64,000 nt of DNA from Hyalella azteca (GCF_000764305.2 NW_025947752.1:295953-359952); one strand, 5' to 3'; shown: positions 12,268 to 23,553, numbered from the stretch's first letter. Translations and numbers: made by a program. The notes: a model not told the origin generated them from the sequence alone.

Positions 12268-13229
12268 GATTATTAGTGGCGTACTGATGTGTGGCCTCTT
12301 CAGCCATCACACGATAGTAAAACACCAATAAATCGAGAAGTTACGTGACTGCAGGCGAAGTTTACTGATGTTTCATCAATGATTTAAATATTCCTATTCA
12401 TTGATGATGCATTGTAGATTTACTACGAGTGGCCATTCTCAATACGTTTTGAAAAACCACCAATAAAATATAATGTCGTGAGTTCTGTTCTTAGTTAAAT
12501 TATTTTATTTGAAATGAAATATAAATCACGAATAAGGCATCAAATGGTAGTTTCGTGAATTATTCAGTAACTTTGTTTCACTAACTATAACTAATATTGT
12601 TTGAGCGTCAATTATGGCATCCACTGTATTTCTAAGATGGTCAAAACTTAATTGATAACATAATTATCTCAACCTTACTCGACATAAAAAATTTAACTTG
12701 ACCTTCCTGATATTGAATCTTCTAAGTTTTCACTTCCAGGGTAAAGAAACACAGTTATAACCGTTAGTTAACTCGAACAGAGAAACCATCAGGATACATT
12801 AGAAGAAATAAACTGATTGTGTCCGTTTTATTGTGAATATTTTATTTAATTCTGTCAACTCGTAGTGTAATTACGCCAACACTACCGACCAGACCCCTAT
12901 AAGTATGCCACTATTAGGTCAAAAATTGTGATAGATACGCAGAGTAATATTATAAATATTCATTAATGATTGGTAGAATCATAAATTCTCATATCACATT
13001 AAATTTGTGGAACGATTACATGTCATTCAAAGTATTATGTAATCTAGGTTTTTATATTCGGGAAATAGGTAACTATGATTTGATACTTCTTAGTGGTTTT
13101 ATGAAATTGGGGGTAGACATGCATGTGTAGACTACAAGTTGAGATCACAATTTGGTCCTTTTTTAAAGGCCTCCCACACTCACCATTCCAACAAAAAGGG
13201 AATTAATGTTATTAATTAAAAACAGGGAA
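12268..13229. other. Non-coding stretch
   Basis: AT-rich, with no coding-like exon and no repeat recognised. Confidence 0.4.
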
Positions 13230-13521
13230 TGGTTTCATGTCAATGATCAGGGCCCCGACCTTAACGCCTCCGATGGTGGCCTACACCGACTCCGAGGGTC
13301 ACTGAGCTGTGACGCGAGCGAGGAGCGGGCCCACGTCGAACTTTTCTCTGACCGCTGTTAGAATGCTAGCTGCATTGCCTCTCTGCACAGCCAAACCCAA
13401 CCTTTGCTCCAACCATAGAGTCTCTCTACGTTCGCCGGACAATTCCGTAATGCGACGGCCAATCTGTGACATTAAAGGACCAGTCGTTTGGTCCGCAATT
13501 AACGCAGATTACTTGAGGTAA
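13230..13521 (+). promoter_or_regulatory. GC-rich, CpG-containing patch; possible upstream exon
   Basis: This ~290-bp patch is clearly richer in GC and CpG than its surroundings (for example gacgcgagcgaggagcgggc). It ends at ttgaggtaacg, a usable donor. A 70-residue forward frame covers 13309-13521 without a recognised motif. It could be a promoter plus 5' exon of a plus-strand gene, or a repeat of different composition. Confidence 0.3.
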
Positions 13522-14035
13522 CGTATCATCGTAATACATTGAATTATATTTAAAAAGCGAAAAGTAACAACTGATCAAATAATTTATTTATTCGAAGTCT
13601 GTATTTGCATTTTTATCGATCCATTATCATCTAAGTTATTGTCATTTATCCTGAAAACTATTCAACCTTCACGATCTTCATCATTGATTGGTGTATTACA
13701 TCATTCACCAAATCATGGCTTGGTCATGGGTCAGAGATAAAATATCGCAGCAGAAGCACTTTAATACCTAGATGTTTATATTTTAATAGATTGATCCCGT
13801 TGAATTCACTAGCACCACCTAATCAGTTGTTTCTTCGGGAGTTATCTCATAGCTTCACATCGACAATTATTACAATCAATAGAATGATATTTTCATATCT
13901 TTTCTCAAATCTGTGTATGTAACGTTTTACATTCCAATTAGATGTGTAACCGTTACAAATTTGATATAAAAAAAACTACAGTGGATCTTCTTATGACTAG
14001 ACTCACTTAAGGAGTTTCTGTTTTGACTCGTGCTC

Positions 14036-14135
14036 ATCGGATAGGCGGGGCCGCGGGGTAGCCGGTTCGGCGGCGGTGCCCGGTAGCTGTTTCAAGTACG
14101 TGTGGAAATGCGCGTGTGGCGTGAGCAATGAGCAT
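14036..14135 (+). promoter_or_regulatory. Second GC-rich patch
   Basis: A short island contains ggcggggccgcggggtagcc and ggcggcggtgcccgg within AT-rich DNA, followed by gtgtggcgtgagcaatg. Such islands often mark promoters or 5' untranslated exons, but there is no TATA/initiator arrangement I can defend. With the patch at 13.2 kb it marks the left edge of the gene-like part of the window. Confidence 0.3.
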
Positions 14136-14946
14136 ATTTCTTTGTCTTACCTGTTTAAATCCGGTTAAAATTAAGTTTATTCTGCGTAAAAAGTTGCAAT
14201 GCGGGATCAGGACAATTTTTTAGTGTCTTTTACGACTTTTGTACACGTTTCATTTGTCAATTGTGTGGTAGGCTAGCTATCACCATTATTTGACTAGCCT
14301 ACTCAGGATTCTTAATGGCGATCCCACTGCACAGGTCAACCTCCTAGACCTGGCGACTCCCATGTTAACTCGTACCTATTCCATAATAAAAATCACTGAA
14401 GGTTGAAACTGCTCCTGTGAGTTATCGTTAGGCAGAATATAATTTCGTATGCAGTGCATTTTTAGTCGTAATTTAGCCTATACACTGAATGAAGTAGATT
14501 AATAGAATCAGAAAGTCAAGTAGATTAATAGAATCAGAAAGTCGTTGCGGCCTGGCGGCCATGACACCATCACCGGCTTTGTCGCTATGACGTTAGTGTT
14601 TTTGAATTATTTATGATTCCTAAAAATATAAATCAAAACAGGAAAAAGCAAATAATGCATTTTTACAGTGAATCAGAGTTTCGTTTAGTGTGACTGTGTG
14701 ACTGAGGGCTGAGGCTAGAAAACAATTAGGAATTTTTGCTTATGAGTTATACTCTGCTTAACAGGATGTTGTGGGTTATACCATCTCATATTGACTTGAG
14801 TGAGACTGTGGGGTAATATTAAATATTTGAAGTTTTGAACAAACTAGAGGCTGATATTCTTGGACCAAGTGAATCAGTTTGATTGACATTGAATAGGTAT
14901 GTGAACCATTATTGGGATAATTTCATTAATTTATACAATTCCACAG

Positions 14947-15098
14947 TTCTACCTGTATGCTGTAACTTCCAATGTGCAAAGTTGTTGTACCCTGATCAGC
15001 TTGATGTAGCAAAAAACAACAAATCTATCTTACTTACCCTGACGATTCTTAATTTTGGGAAATATCTGCTGCAGATCAGTCCCCAATTTTATTTATAG
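14947..15098 (+). CDS. Coding-like segment, unassigned
   Basis: After an acceptor-like ttccacag (ending 14946), a frame beginning with a split codon reads LPVCCNFQCAKLLYPDQLDV and continues for about 50 residues to TAG at 15096-15098. The amino-acid mix looks more protein-like than most frames nearby. An upstream segment at 14768-14797 (acceptor cttaacag, start ATG, donor gtgaga, phase 1) would join it in frame. I recognise no family. It may be a short gene, a decayed exon or chance. Confidence 0.25.
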
Positions 15099-15663
15099 TA
15101 ACGGTATAACCATATAATTCTGGCAGACCAGTCACCAGTAAAATTCATACCTACCTAAATAATGTTGTGAATTGTGATGAAATAAAATTATGTTTTGTAC
15201 TTGTTTTATGAGCCTGCAGGTGCTATTTTTCATAAATTTTATATTGTGAGCAATTGTTTATTTAAATTTTTTTTTTTGTTATATTATTTGTTCAATTAAA
15301 TGCATGTGATAGATAAAATACAGCTGTCATGGTTGGTTATATTAATACTGAAATGTTAAAAATACTATACGTAGACCATTTCCTACTCCTACATTCTACA
15401 TATTCTGGAAACTGCTAAATGAGGCTTGGCTAATGGTTGACTACTTGTGTTTTCTCTTGGATAGAATATTTTTCACATGTTGTTGAATTCATGTTCATTT
15501 CAATAAATTTTCAATGCTGAATTTTATTTTTTGATATGGACACCTATAGAGGACATTCATAATTGAATAAAATACAATGCTGCACTCATTGCATTGAATA
15601 ATGATGACATAAATACATAAGTGTAAACAAAATCTTAGAGTCTAGGATGTAATTTTGAAAAGG
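15099..15663. other. Non-coding stretch
   Basis: AT-rich spacer between the coding-like segment and the hAT element; nothing recognised. Confidence 0.4.
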
Positions 15664-16287
15664 TATATAATCAGAGGTGGGCAGTACAGGGGTACTCTGA
15701 CAGGTTTTAAATAATAGTTGGTCACATTGAAAAAATTGGATGGGGTACTCTGACAGGCTTTAAACAATAGTTGGTTTAAATAATAGTTGGTCAAAAAAAT
15801 GTTGGTCACATTTTAAATTTTTTAACCTATTAGATATGCAAACTTTTTAAATCTTTCTATTGTGTTATGTAGCCTCAGTATTAGGCCTTTAATGCCCATT
15901 GACAAAATTTTTCTATGTCAAATAGTTTTTGAGTTTTGGGGGTTATTGTTAAAAAAACAAAAAGTGGTCTAAGTTACCCCGCTGGTCTAAGTTACCCCAT
16001 TTTACGGTATTGTTTTTACAAATTGAATGGTATGTCTCTCATTGCCGTAGCTTGAAAACTTGGAGTTATGATTTTTTTAAGATGGCGTTTTTTTGAATTC
16101 TTAAATTGTTCAGGGGAGCCAAATAAAGTAAAATTCATTGAAAACAGAAGAATATGCCAAAAAAGTCTTGATATTGTAGCCCAAGCTTTCCCATTGCCAA
16201 TTATTTATAGTTTTTTTTCATCTTTCAGTTTGCTTAGTTATTTTTACACAGTTATTTTTACACAGTTATTTTTACACAGTTATTTGT

Positions 16288-16443
16288 ATGTTTCACCTTC
16301 CCTACATGGATGTCTACTTTAATCTACCAATATCAAAAATAATTCACATATATATACAAAAAAATGCTGATTTTTATATGTATATGTGGATAATTTCTTA
16401 GATTGGTAGATTAAAGTTCACATCCATGTAGGGAAGGTAAAAC
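16288..16443. repeat. Nested inverted repeat inside the hAT element
   Basis: The left arm (about 16288-16330, containing ttccctacatggatgt and ctttaatctaccaat) is matched by an inverted right arm (about 16402-16443, attggtagattaaag and catccatgtagggaa). The loop is about 70 bp and AT-rich. It may be a small palindromic MITE that inserted into the hAT element, or a structural part of that element. Confidence 0.85.
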
Positions 16444-16702
16444 ATAAAAATAACGGTAACTTTTATTTACTGTACGTATCTAACCCTGGGGTAACCCATA
16501 CAAGTTCGGTTAGGTTAATTGCAATAAAGTTGCATTGATATGTTTTAAAAATGTTTTATCATTAAATATTAATGAGTAAATCCCAATAGCAGAACAATAA
16601 ATATTTAGAGATTTCCAATAATTTTGGCCATTGTAGTTGCCAATGTAGCACGCTACATTTTACTGTAGTGGTAGCGGTAGCTCCCGTTACAATCTAGTGG
16701 GT

Positions 16703-16850
16703 GTAGCGGTAGCGGTAGCGCCCGCTACATTTAGAGCATGTAGCGGTAGCGGTAGCGCCCGCTACATTTAGAGCATGTAGCGGTAGCGGTAGCGCCCGCT
16801 ACATTTAGAGCATGTAGCGGTAGCGGTAGCGCCACTACATTTCCAAGTAG
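16703..16850. repeat. 37-bp tandem array, four copies
   Basis: Units start at 16703, 16740, 16777 and 16814. Each contains three gtagcg repeats, then cccgctacat and ttagagcat; the fourth is diverged at its right end. A related partial unit precedes the array (about 16664-16700). Each unit is itself partly palindromic (tgtagcgg..cgctaca). Subterminal repeats are common in hAT elements, where they can bind transposase; that role is inferred here. Confidence 0.95.
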
Positions 16851-17407
16851 CACTGCCCAGCTCTGTATATAATATACATAGCAAATGGGTTTATGTGCAC
16901 TAAAATCCAAAACTAGAATTTTTTCTTGCCTATAGGCTATAAATAAGCCAATATTTTTTAACCAATCATGTTACTACTCATGATCAATCCTTAATTAATA
17001 CCTATGAGCCATGGCTATATGAACCACATTCAAAGAATTCTATCCTGTGCCTGTCATCTAGATTCCACTGTTAGTGACTTTGATTGTGCGACTGTGAATT
17101 GAAATGGTTTGGGGTTAAAGTAGTTGAATAAATAATGACAATTACTACAAATTTAGGTCACCTTAAAAAATGACCTTGCTGGATGAATATTAGATGTATG
17201 ATATTATTCGTAGAGATGCACCAACCAAAGTTATAAAATGTATTTTTTATTGCATTGTAGTTTTGATACAATATGTAGCATATTTTTTATCCTACTCAGT
17301 TTAAGTACAAATTGAAAATGTTAATAAATTATGATTATAATATAAGTAATATAATAATAATTATTATTATAAGTTTCTAATTGCAAATTGGTCTGTTAAC
17401 AACAAGA

Positions 17408-17610
17408 AATGTTCAAACTATTTAAGCTTGGGTGGTAAAAAGTTCAATCCCAGCTCTGGGCACTAATTTGTGGTAAGATTTGGCAAGTAGGCAAGCCAGT
17501 TCAGCAAAAGTTGAAATTGGTACAGTGAGTTTCTTGTTTGAGACCGCAACAAGCTGTGAATGTTCTGAGATGTTGAGAATTGGGTGATGGGCTTACAACC
17601 TAATGAATGA
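17408..17610 (+). mobile_element. SINE-like element (related to the 36.6-kb copy)
   Basis: A B-box-like agttcaatcccagctctgg (from 17441) is followed about 100 bp later by gcaacaagctgtgaatg. The same two landmarks recur at nearly the same spacing at 36683 and 36779. That supports a dispersed tRNA-derived family rather than a tRNA gene. The copy is old, and its ends are not defined. Confidence 0.5.
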
Positions 17611-17939
17611 TGAAATCTCTTATATTTTTTAATTATTTATCATTACTTTTTTTCTGTGCATGTTAGTGGCTCCTTTCAGGCCATTTGTAGTTAAAATCAT
17701 CCAAAACTTGCTCAGTCCATTTTTTATTTGCATTAAATACTTGCTCATAACCATCCATTATTTTGTGTCTGAAAATTTCAACATTTATAGTTGGCATTCA
17801 GGTTTGGCAATTATCAAAACTGTTATTGCGATTTTCCTATTTTTTTTATATGCGATTTATACTGCTCGTTAAAAAAGTTCATTTTAGTGTAAGCGTGAGC
17901 TTACATTAAAGGTGTGATAAGCTAATTTTTGTTTTGTAG

Positions 17940-18041
17940 GTCCAGCTCCACTGTGACCTTGTACACAAACTTTATCAGGGACACTCATCAGAGAGTGCAT
18001 GGCATATTGAAGTTTCAGAATACATTTCTAGGTTGATAAAG
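17940..18041 (+). CDS. Coding-like internal exon
   Basis: The acceptor attttgttttgtag is followed by 34 codons without a stop, beginning VQLHCDLVHKLYQGHSSESA and ending EYISRLIK, then a usable but weak donor (gttaat). Both borders are phase 0. The residue mix (His, Trp, Cys, acidic and basic residues mixed) looks like real protein. I do not recognise the family. It is phase-compatible with the next coding-like exon at 18409. It is either an expressed gene with small exons or a fossil of one. Confidence 0.4.
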
Positions 18042-18408
18042 GTTAATTACATTTGATTAATATAAAAAATCCTGAATTCAACCCCTAAGTCATTTTTTTC
18101 AATAAGTTCTGGGTTTAATGATCTGTTTGAAGAACCAGTTAATGCATAATTGGTTGAATATAGTAAATAATTACATGCATTTGGGAAGTGATATATATAA
18201 TGTACTTTGTAGTTAGTCATAGGCTCAGGCACCAAATTATAGTAGGACTTAGAGTACCTAAACAAAAACAAATGTGCAAGACTGTGGCTACTCACTTTCA
18301 AAATATTAATCTTTCTATTAAATGTAGACTGGATACTAGATTAGTATTCGGTGAGGAAGTCAAACTAGAAAAAGCCAACATTTTACTAATCAAAATGTTT
18401 TGTTTCAG

Positions 18409-18516
18409 GTGTTCCATGGGTCTTCTAATTTTTATATTTGGCTCATAGGTTTGCCCTTATTTCAAAACCACTTTGTCAAACATTCTCCTGAAAATATAAA
18501 GCAAGAGGAATCATAA
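18409..18516 (+). CDS. Coding-like terminal exon
   Basis: A strong acceptor (atgttttgtttcag) precedes a frame beginning VFHGSSNFYIWLIGLPLFQN and ending with a charged tail KHSPENIKQEES before TAA at 18514-18516. It begins in phase 0, matching the exon at 17940-18041, so the two could be the last exons of one plus-strand gene. A second donor-like gtaata lies directly after the stop. No family is recognised. Confidence 0.4.
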   Translation: MFHGSSNFYIWLIGLPLFQNHFVKHSPENIKQEES

Positions 18517-20768
18517 AGGTAATAATATCTCTGACTCAAAAGGACATCACTAAATATCAACTTCATAGGTGCTTCCATACATTCAAGATGTTGAAGTTTA
18601 ACTTATTCCTGTTATCAGTGAAATTTACCTAAACCTGCTCCTCATTGAATAATCTTTTCAATTTTTCACAATGTTTTAATACCTTATTTATAAAATTGCC
18701 TTCACATTTTTGGCACTAATGGCCATCATTGGTGACAGAAACAATCAATAAAATGTATATTATTTATATAGGTAGGTGCTTGTTTTTCCTCTTAATTGAA
18801 GAAACTTCATTCAAGTAATTGTGGCATTTTGCTCAATATGCAAAAAAAAAGGTAATGGCAAGGAGTTGTTTGCAAGAGGCTTCAACCCAGAAGGTGGTTA
18901 GGTAGGAAAGAATAAACTTTCCTTATAATATTAATATATATGAAAAAATTCCATACAAATCAAATAGACCAATATTTTTGGGCAGTTTGGCTTGGTAGTC
19001 ATCAAGATCTTAATCTGGAAATATTAACAACTTAAGAATTCAAATAATTAAGTTTTCCCCTGAGGACCATGTAACAGCCAATTGTTAATGGGTAACTTCA
19101 TGAGCTTATGAGACAACTTTGTTCTCATGACACAACACAGTCAGTGGTGACTAGCTCAGCAAGACTCAAATGCCTGAAATTTTAATTTTTATGGAATCCC
19201 AGAAATGCTTTAGGTCCATAGTTAGGCTATCACTGACTTGTATTCATGAAATTAAATTATTGATCAATGTTGATTTTTCTAACAAATAAGCAATTTATTG
19301 AGGTTCCATTGAAATAAATGACAATGCTGGAATGTTGGTAGTATCTTTTGTTACATTATAGTCGACTTGTGCTTGCCAATAGAATGAAAGAGGCAAACCA
19401 TAAGGGCGCAAAAAATTGGCCAGTGTAATATGCATTTGATTAATAAATAATCAATATTACAAACATTAAAAATTAATTTTTGTGTCATAAAATACATGAT
19501 AGAAAGCAATGATGTCATCTTCGATTACACTACATTGACCTGTTCCTAATTCTTGACCACAGCCACCTCACAAATTTGAAATTTTGACTAGAATTTTAAC
19601 TCCTATTGGCTGTCATCAAATCTCTAATTTGCTGTTCTACCAAGCTCATAGATGCAATCAATGTATACACTTTTCTGATCAAACGCTTCCAACAGTTGCA
19701 ATTGTATCTTGAAACATTAATGACGTGAATTTTATCTGAACACCAGGCACAAACTGATTACCTCATGCCTCAGCCGGTTTTTCTGTGGCAATGTTTCAAT
19801 CTAACTTTTCTTGGTATGAAGCATGATCTTTGAGGTAAATTTTTATTACGGATTACAACTGAGTTATTTAGAGTTGAAATTTGAGTTTCTAAGGTCTGCT
19901 TGTCTTCTCACTACTTCAATAATTTCTTCAAATTTGGATTTCCCAAGATAAGGTCATTTTAGTTTTCATACCATGGTGTATAAAATCTGTAATGGTATAG
20001 GCTGATGATGACTTTAATTTAAGCATGCAAGTGTTGTCAAAATAAAGAAGGGAACAGATTCTATGAGCAAATATAAGCAATTTTTAGAGGGAAAAATATG
20101 TTGATTAAGTTAATTTGTTAAATTTAATTTATTAAGTTAATTTAATTAGTAAATTTATGTATAATATATAATAATTAAGTCAATTTAAAGTTAATTAAGT
20201 TTTAATATTTAGTGTGCCTGTATGTTACTTGTTTGTCATAAATATACATTTAGTCTGGTTAATTCAATATTTGCATGCACCTATAAATATTGATCAATCA
20301 CAGGAAATTGCATTTTGTCCCAGGTTAGCCCCTAGGTATTTTACTCAGAAAATATTAGCAGGAACTTAAGTAAGAATATTATTTTGTTATATTTGCAAGA
20401 TATTCACTAAGACAATACCTACTACTCTTGCCATCTACCATGCTCCAAGCCTTGACACAATCTAAACATTATTCTGCATTATTGATCACAGCCAATTTTA
20501 ACATTTCCCATACCCATAATCACCACATACCATCCCACATGTTTTCTTATAGCAAATGTCATTATTCTCACCCTTCTCATTCACATCATAAATTCATCTG
20601 TCTCCTTCAAATGACTCACTAAATTCATCTGTCTCCTTCAAACGATTCACATTACATGAGGGGCTACATTTCCTTTCACAGTCACACACAAAATAGTTGT
20701 TCTGTCAAATAAAAGTTTTGTGCACTAGCTCATTAATGCATTAATGAACATTCAATAAAACATGCTTC
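18517..20768. other. Non-coding, intron-like stretch
   Basis: AT-rich with T-rich runs. A near-perfect 33-bp duplication around aaattcatctgtctccttcaaa lies at about 20590-20650. A forward frame at 20428-20622 is rich in His and Ser and has no recognised domain. No exon was called. Confidence 0.4.
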
Positions 20769-20826
20769 ATAACTCATTCAATAACTTGTGCAGCATAACT
20801 CGTTCAATAACTCATGCATCATAACT
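20769..20826. repeat. 26-bp minisatellite, left part
   Basis: Two and a bit copies of a 26-bp unit of the type ataactcattcaataactc plus gtgcatc. The same unit resumes at 21669, on the other side of the LINE fragments, so the array appears to have been split. Confidence 0.85.
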
Positions 20827-20866
20827 TTGACTTTGGGAGACTTGAAAAGAACAAAAATTTAGTTGT

Positions 20867-21100
20867 GTTCAAAGACGTGCAACAAAGATAATTCCAGGCT
20901 TAAAGCGCAAGTCTTATGAAGAAAGATTGAAGATTATGAAGCTTCCCAGTCTCCGTTATCGTTGCCTGCGTGGTGACCTCATTGAAGTATACAAGTACGT
21001 ATACTCATGGTTTGTAGTACAAGGCCCCAGAAGGATTACTAGAATTTGAAATAAGACCAGAGGCCACAGCCATAAACTAAAAAAACTGCAGTCAAGTTAA
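20867..21100 (+). mobile_element. LINE fragment, C-terminal reverse-transcriptase region, copy 1
   Basis: The translation starts VQRRATKIIPGLKRKSYEER, followed by LKIMKLPSLRYRCLRGDLIEV and YKYV. This is the conserved region just after the catalytic part of reverse transcriptase in CR1/Jockey-type non-LTR retrotransposons. A frameshift follows YKYV, and the rest (GHSHKLKKLQ) is in another frame. The catalytic motifs are absent, so the copy is 5'-truncated and dead. It sits head-to-tail with a longer copy starting at 21138. Confidence 0.85.
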
Positions 21101-21137
21101 TAAATCCAATAAACTGCTTGGGCTGATCAGATGCAGT

Positions 21138-21668
21138 GTTCAAAGATGTACAACAAGGATAATTTCAGGCTTAAAGAGCAAGTCTTACGAAGAAAGATTG
21201 AAGATTATGATGCTTCCCAGCCTCCGTTATCGTCACCTGTGTGGTGACCTCATTGAAGTATACAAGTATGCTCATGGTTTGTACAAGGTCCTAGAAGGAT
21301 TACTAGAATTTGAAACAAGAACCAACACCAGGGGCCACAGCTACAAACTAAAAAAACTGCGGTGCAACTTATCCACGTGACAACATTTCTTCTAGCTTTG
21401 AGTCACCGACATGTGGAACAGCCTCCCTGAAGATGTTGATGCTCCAAGTATGAACACGTTCAAGTACAGACTAGACAAGGCCATGCAGGAGCATATGTTT
21501 AGTTTTAAAATGCCTTGTATCCTACGGAACAACTGAAATCTAGAAGCGATTTTAAATCTACCGTCTGTTGAAAAAGATTTGATCAAAAGGCAAGTCTAGC
21601 CAAGAAAAGTCCAAGAATCGGCAACAGGCCCATCCAGGCCTATTCTTCAATGCCGAAGATACTATACT
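21138..21668 (+). mobile_element. LINE fragment, C-terminal reverse-transcriptase region, copy 2
   Basis: It parallels copy 1 (RIISGLKSKSYEERLKIM) but is longer. It reads through YKYAHGLYKVLEGLLEFETR to RGHSYKLKKLRCNLST, then after a stop resumes as VTDMWNSLPEDVDAPSMNTF and KYRLDKAMQEHMF. That is the usual end of the ORF2 protein in these LINEs. A 3' untranslated part follows (about 21537-21660) up to the resumed minisatellite. It is truncated at the 5' end and carries stops, so it is not mobile by itself. Confidence 0.88.
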
Positions 21669-21757
21669 ATAACTCATTCAATAACTCGTGCATCATAACT
21701 CCTTCAATAACTCATGCATCATAACTCATTCCATAACTCTTGCATCATAACTCATTC
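21669..21757. repeat. 26-bp minisatellite, right part
   Basis: About three and a half further copies of the unit found at 20769-20826 (ataactcattcaataactc gtgcatc type). The two halves flank about 840 bp of LINE-derived sequence, consistent with insertion into the array. Confidence 0.85.
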
Positions 21758-22310
21758 TAGAATGACATCTGAAATTAATGAATTAGTAAAGAAAATTTAA
21801 ATGTTGGAAATGTGCTGTTTGAGAAAAAACTATCCAATTCCCTCCGGCAACTCTGATACCTATATCATAATTTGAATATTTTTCAATGTAAAGCTGAGCA
21901 ATAGAAGTTCTACTGCTCTTATCAGGGCTGCACTTCCATTCCCTTATAAGCATTTTCACTACAAGCAAGTGTATTTTTGTTAAAATATTGATACAGCACA
22001 TGAAATATATAATAGCGCTTTCAGTAAAATCAAATGGGATGAACATAATGATGAAATGAATGATTGTCTAAATATATTTATCAAGAGAAGGAAGTTATTC
22101 AAAAATAAAGAAGAAGTCAGGAATGATGAGTGAAATTTATTTTTTAAAAAAATGATTGGCACTGTTGAAAATAGAAACAATTTTTTTATTATAACATTTC
22201 CTTACTACTCCCATTTATCTGTAGGTTCTTGAATTTTATGATAGACATTAAATTTGGTAACTACAAACCTGCATTAATGGATAGATGGTCCAAGCTTGGA
22301 AGGTCAAAAT

Positions 22311-22356
22311 ATTCAAAAAAATATGGACACCCTGTTGGTGTCCTTATATTTTTGAA
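22311..22356. repeat. Short palindrome
   Basis: Arms ending ggacacc and starting ggtgtcc, separated by ctgtt, extend outward through A/T-rich matched sequence (ttcaaaaa..tat and atatttttgaa). This is the shape of a very small MITE or a cruciform-prone site. No target duplication was identified. Confidence 0.6.
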
Positions 22357-22607
22357 AACATTTTCTTAAAAACCCAGGGTGTAGGTTATTCTTATATTCT
22401 TTTTGACAGGCAATTGTAGGAAATGGTCCCATTAATAGGTATTATTTTTCATATATTTTATTGCCATTTTTATTTTCAGATTATCATGGCATACCATCAA
22501 ATGCAACAACTTGTTTGATAGAGGAAATCAAAAATTTATCAAAACGGTGTAGTTTAATTGAATATTATTGATTCAAATAATAAAATTAATACTCTCCTTT
22601 ATTTAAA

Positions 22608-23041
22608 ATGGCCACTGCCATGTCGGTGTGTGAAGTTTGCGAAGATGATTTTGACTCGAAAGAGCACATGCCACTTTGTCTTACTTGTGGTCATACTTTC
22701 TGTTTCTCCTGCATTACAAGCTTGTCTGAAGTTTCTGGAACCAAGAGCTGCCCTAAATGCAGGAAGAAAATTGACAAGCCTGCAAATGAATTGTTGGTTA
22801 ACTACATGTTGATTCCCTTGAAGAATAAGGCATGTAAACGGAAACAACCTCCAGAGTCTGAGCATCTCTGCTCTCAACACTACAGGCATCTGGATTACCT
22901 GTGTGTAAACTGCATTAAACTCATCTGTTTTACATGCACAAGAGGCATTCATAACAAACACAAAGTAGAGGTTTTGGATGACCTGCTCCAGAATGCTGAT
23001 GTGAATTCAAATGACAAAATACAGTCCTTACTGATTGAAAA
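22608..23041 (+). CDS. RING plus B-box (TRIM-like) protein, 5' coding exon, truncated at an N
   Basis: The frame starts at aaaATGGCC, a good initiation context, and gives about 145 residues. A C3HC4 RING finger uses C8, C11, C27, H29, C32, C35, C48 and C51. A B-box type 2 zinc finger uses C88, H91, C99, C102, C107, C110, H115 and H118. RING domains of this type recruit E2 enzymes, so an E3 ubiquitin ligase role is likely for the full protein; that is family knowledge, not seen directly. The expected coiled coil and C-terminal domain are missing: the frame reaches an N at 23042, runs seven more codons to TGA and enters a 42-bp tandem repeat. A spliced gene with an assembly flaw is more likely than a 152-residue protein. 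The exons at 24.2-25.5 kb may belong to the same gene. The specific orthologue is unknown. Confidence 0.88.
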
Positions 23042-23138
23042 NGAGACGCCCATTAATGTTCCTTGACACTGTCAAATGCGAATTGTGAATCTACTAATAA
23101 TAAGTGAGCTTCTGAGATCTTGTTCTCACTCGAAATCG

Positions 23139-23410
23139 GTACAGAGGTCTTGTAATAGTCATGCAATAGTCTCGAGAACGGTGCAGAGGTTTTGTAATAG
23201 TAATGCAATCGTCTCAAAATAGGTGTAGAGGTCATGTAATAGTCATGAAATGGGTGCAGAGGTCATGTAATAGTCATGCAATAGTCTCAAAATAGGTGCA
23301 GAGGTCTTGTAATAGTCATGAAGTAGTCTCAAAATAGGTGCAGAGGTCTTGTAATAGTCATGTAATAGTCTCAATATAGGTGCAGAGGTCTTGTTATAGT
23401 CATGTGATAA
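23139..23410. repeat. 42-bp tandem array, about seven copies
   Basis: Units start at gtgcagaggt and run through cttgtaatagtcatgcaata plus gtctcaaaatag. Starts lie at 23139, 23181, 23223, 23253 (shortened), 23296, 23338 and 23380. The array follows the truncated RING/B-box exon closely, so it would lie in an intron if the gene continues downstream. Confidence 0.93.
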
Positions 23411-23553
23411 ATTTGACACTGTATTATTGCTTGGAGTTGCTTATAAAAATTCATTCTATGAGCTAATTTATTTAAGGGTGAATTATTTATTTATTTAAGG
23501 GTTAATCGGAAGCTTAGATGGGAAGCAATTGTTTGTTTGAGTGAAGAGGCGCT

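Larger units (their letters stand above)
15672..16865. mobile_element. Non-autonomous hAT element with 8-bp target duplication
   Basis: The 1194-bp element starts cagaggtgggcagtac and ends gcactgcccagctctg, so the terminal inverted repeats match at 14 of 16 positions. It is flanked by exact TATATAAT copies at 15664-15671 and 16866-16873. An 8-bp target duplication and CAGRG-type ends are diagnostic of hAT transposons. No transposase is present: the interior holds a short duplication (ggggtactctgacagg twice), a cacagttattttta repeat near 16245-16285, a nested palindrome and a 37-bp tandem array near the right end. It must have been moved by a transposase encoded elsewhere. Confidence 0.93.

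Noticed and set aside
16068..16322. 84-residue forward frame inside the hAT element
   Set aside because: It lies within the non-autonomous element, crosses its simple repeats and shows no transposase motif.
22599..22961. 120-residue reverse-strand frame
   Set aside because: It is the antisense shadow of the RING/B-box exon, whose zinc-binding residues make the plus strand the coding one.
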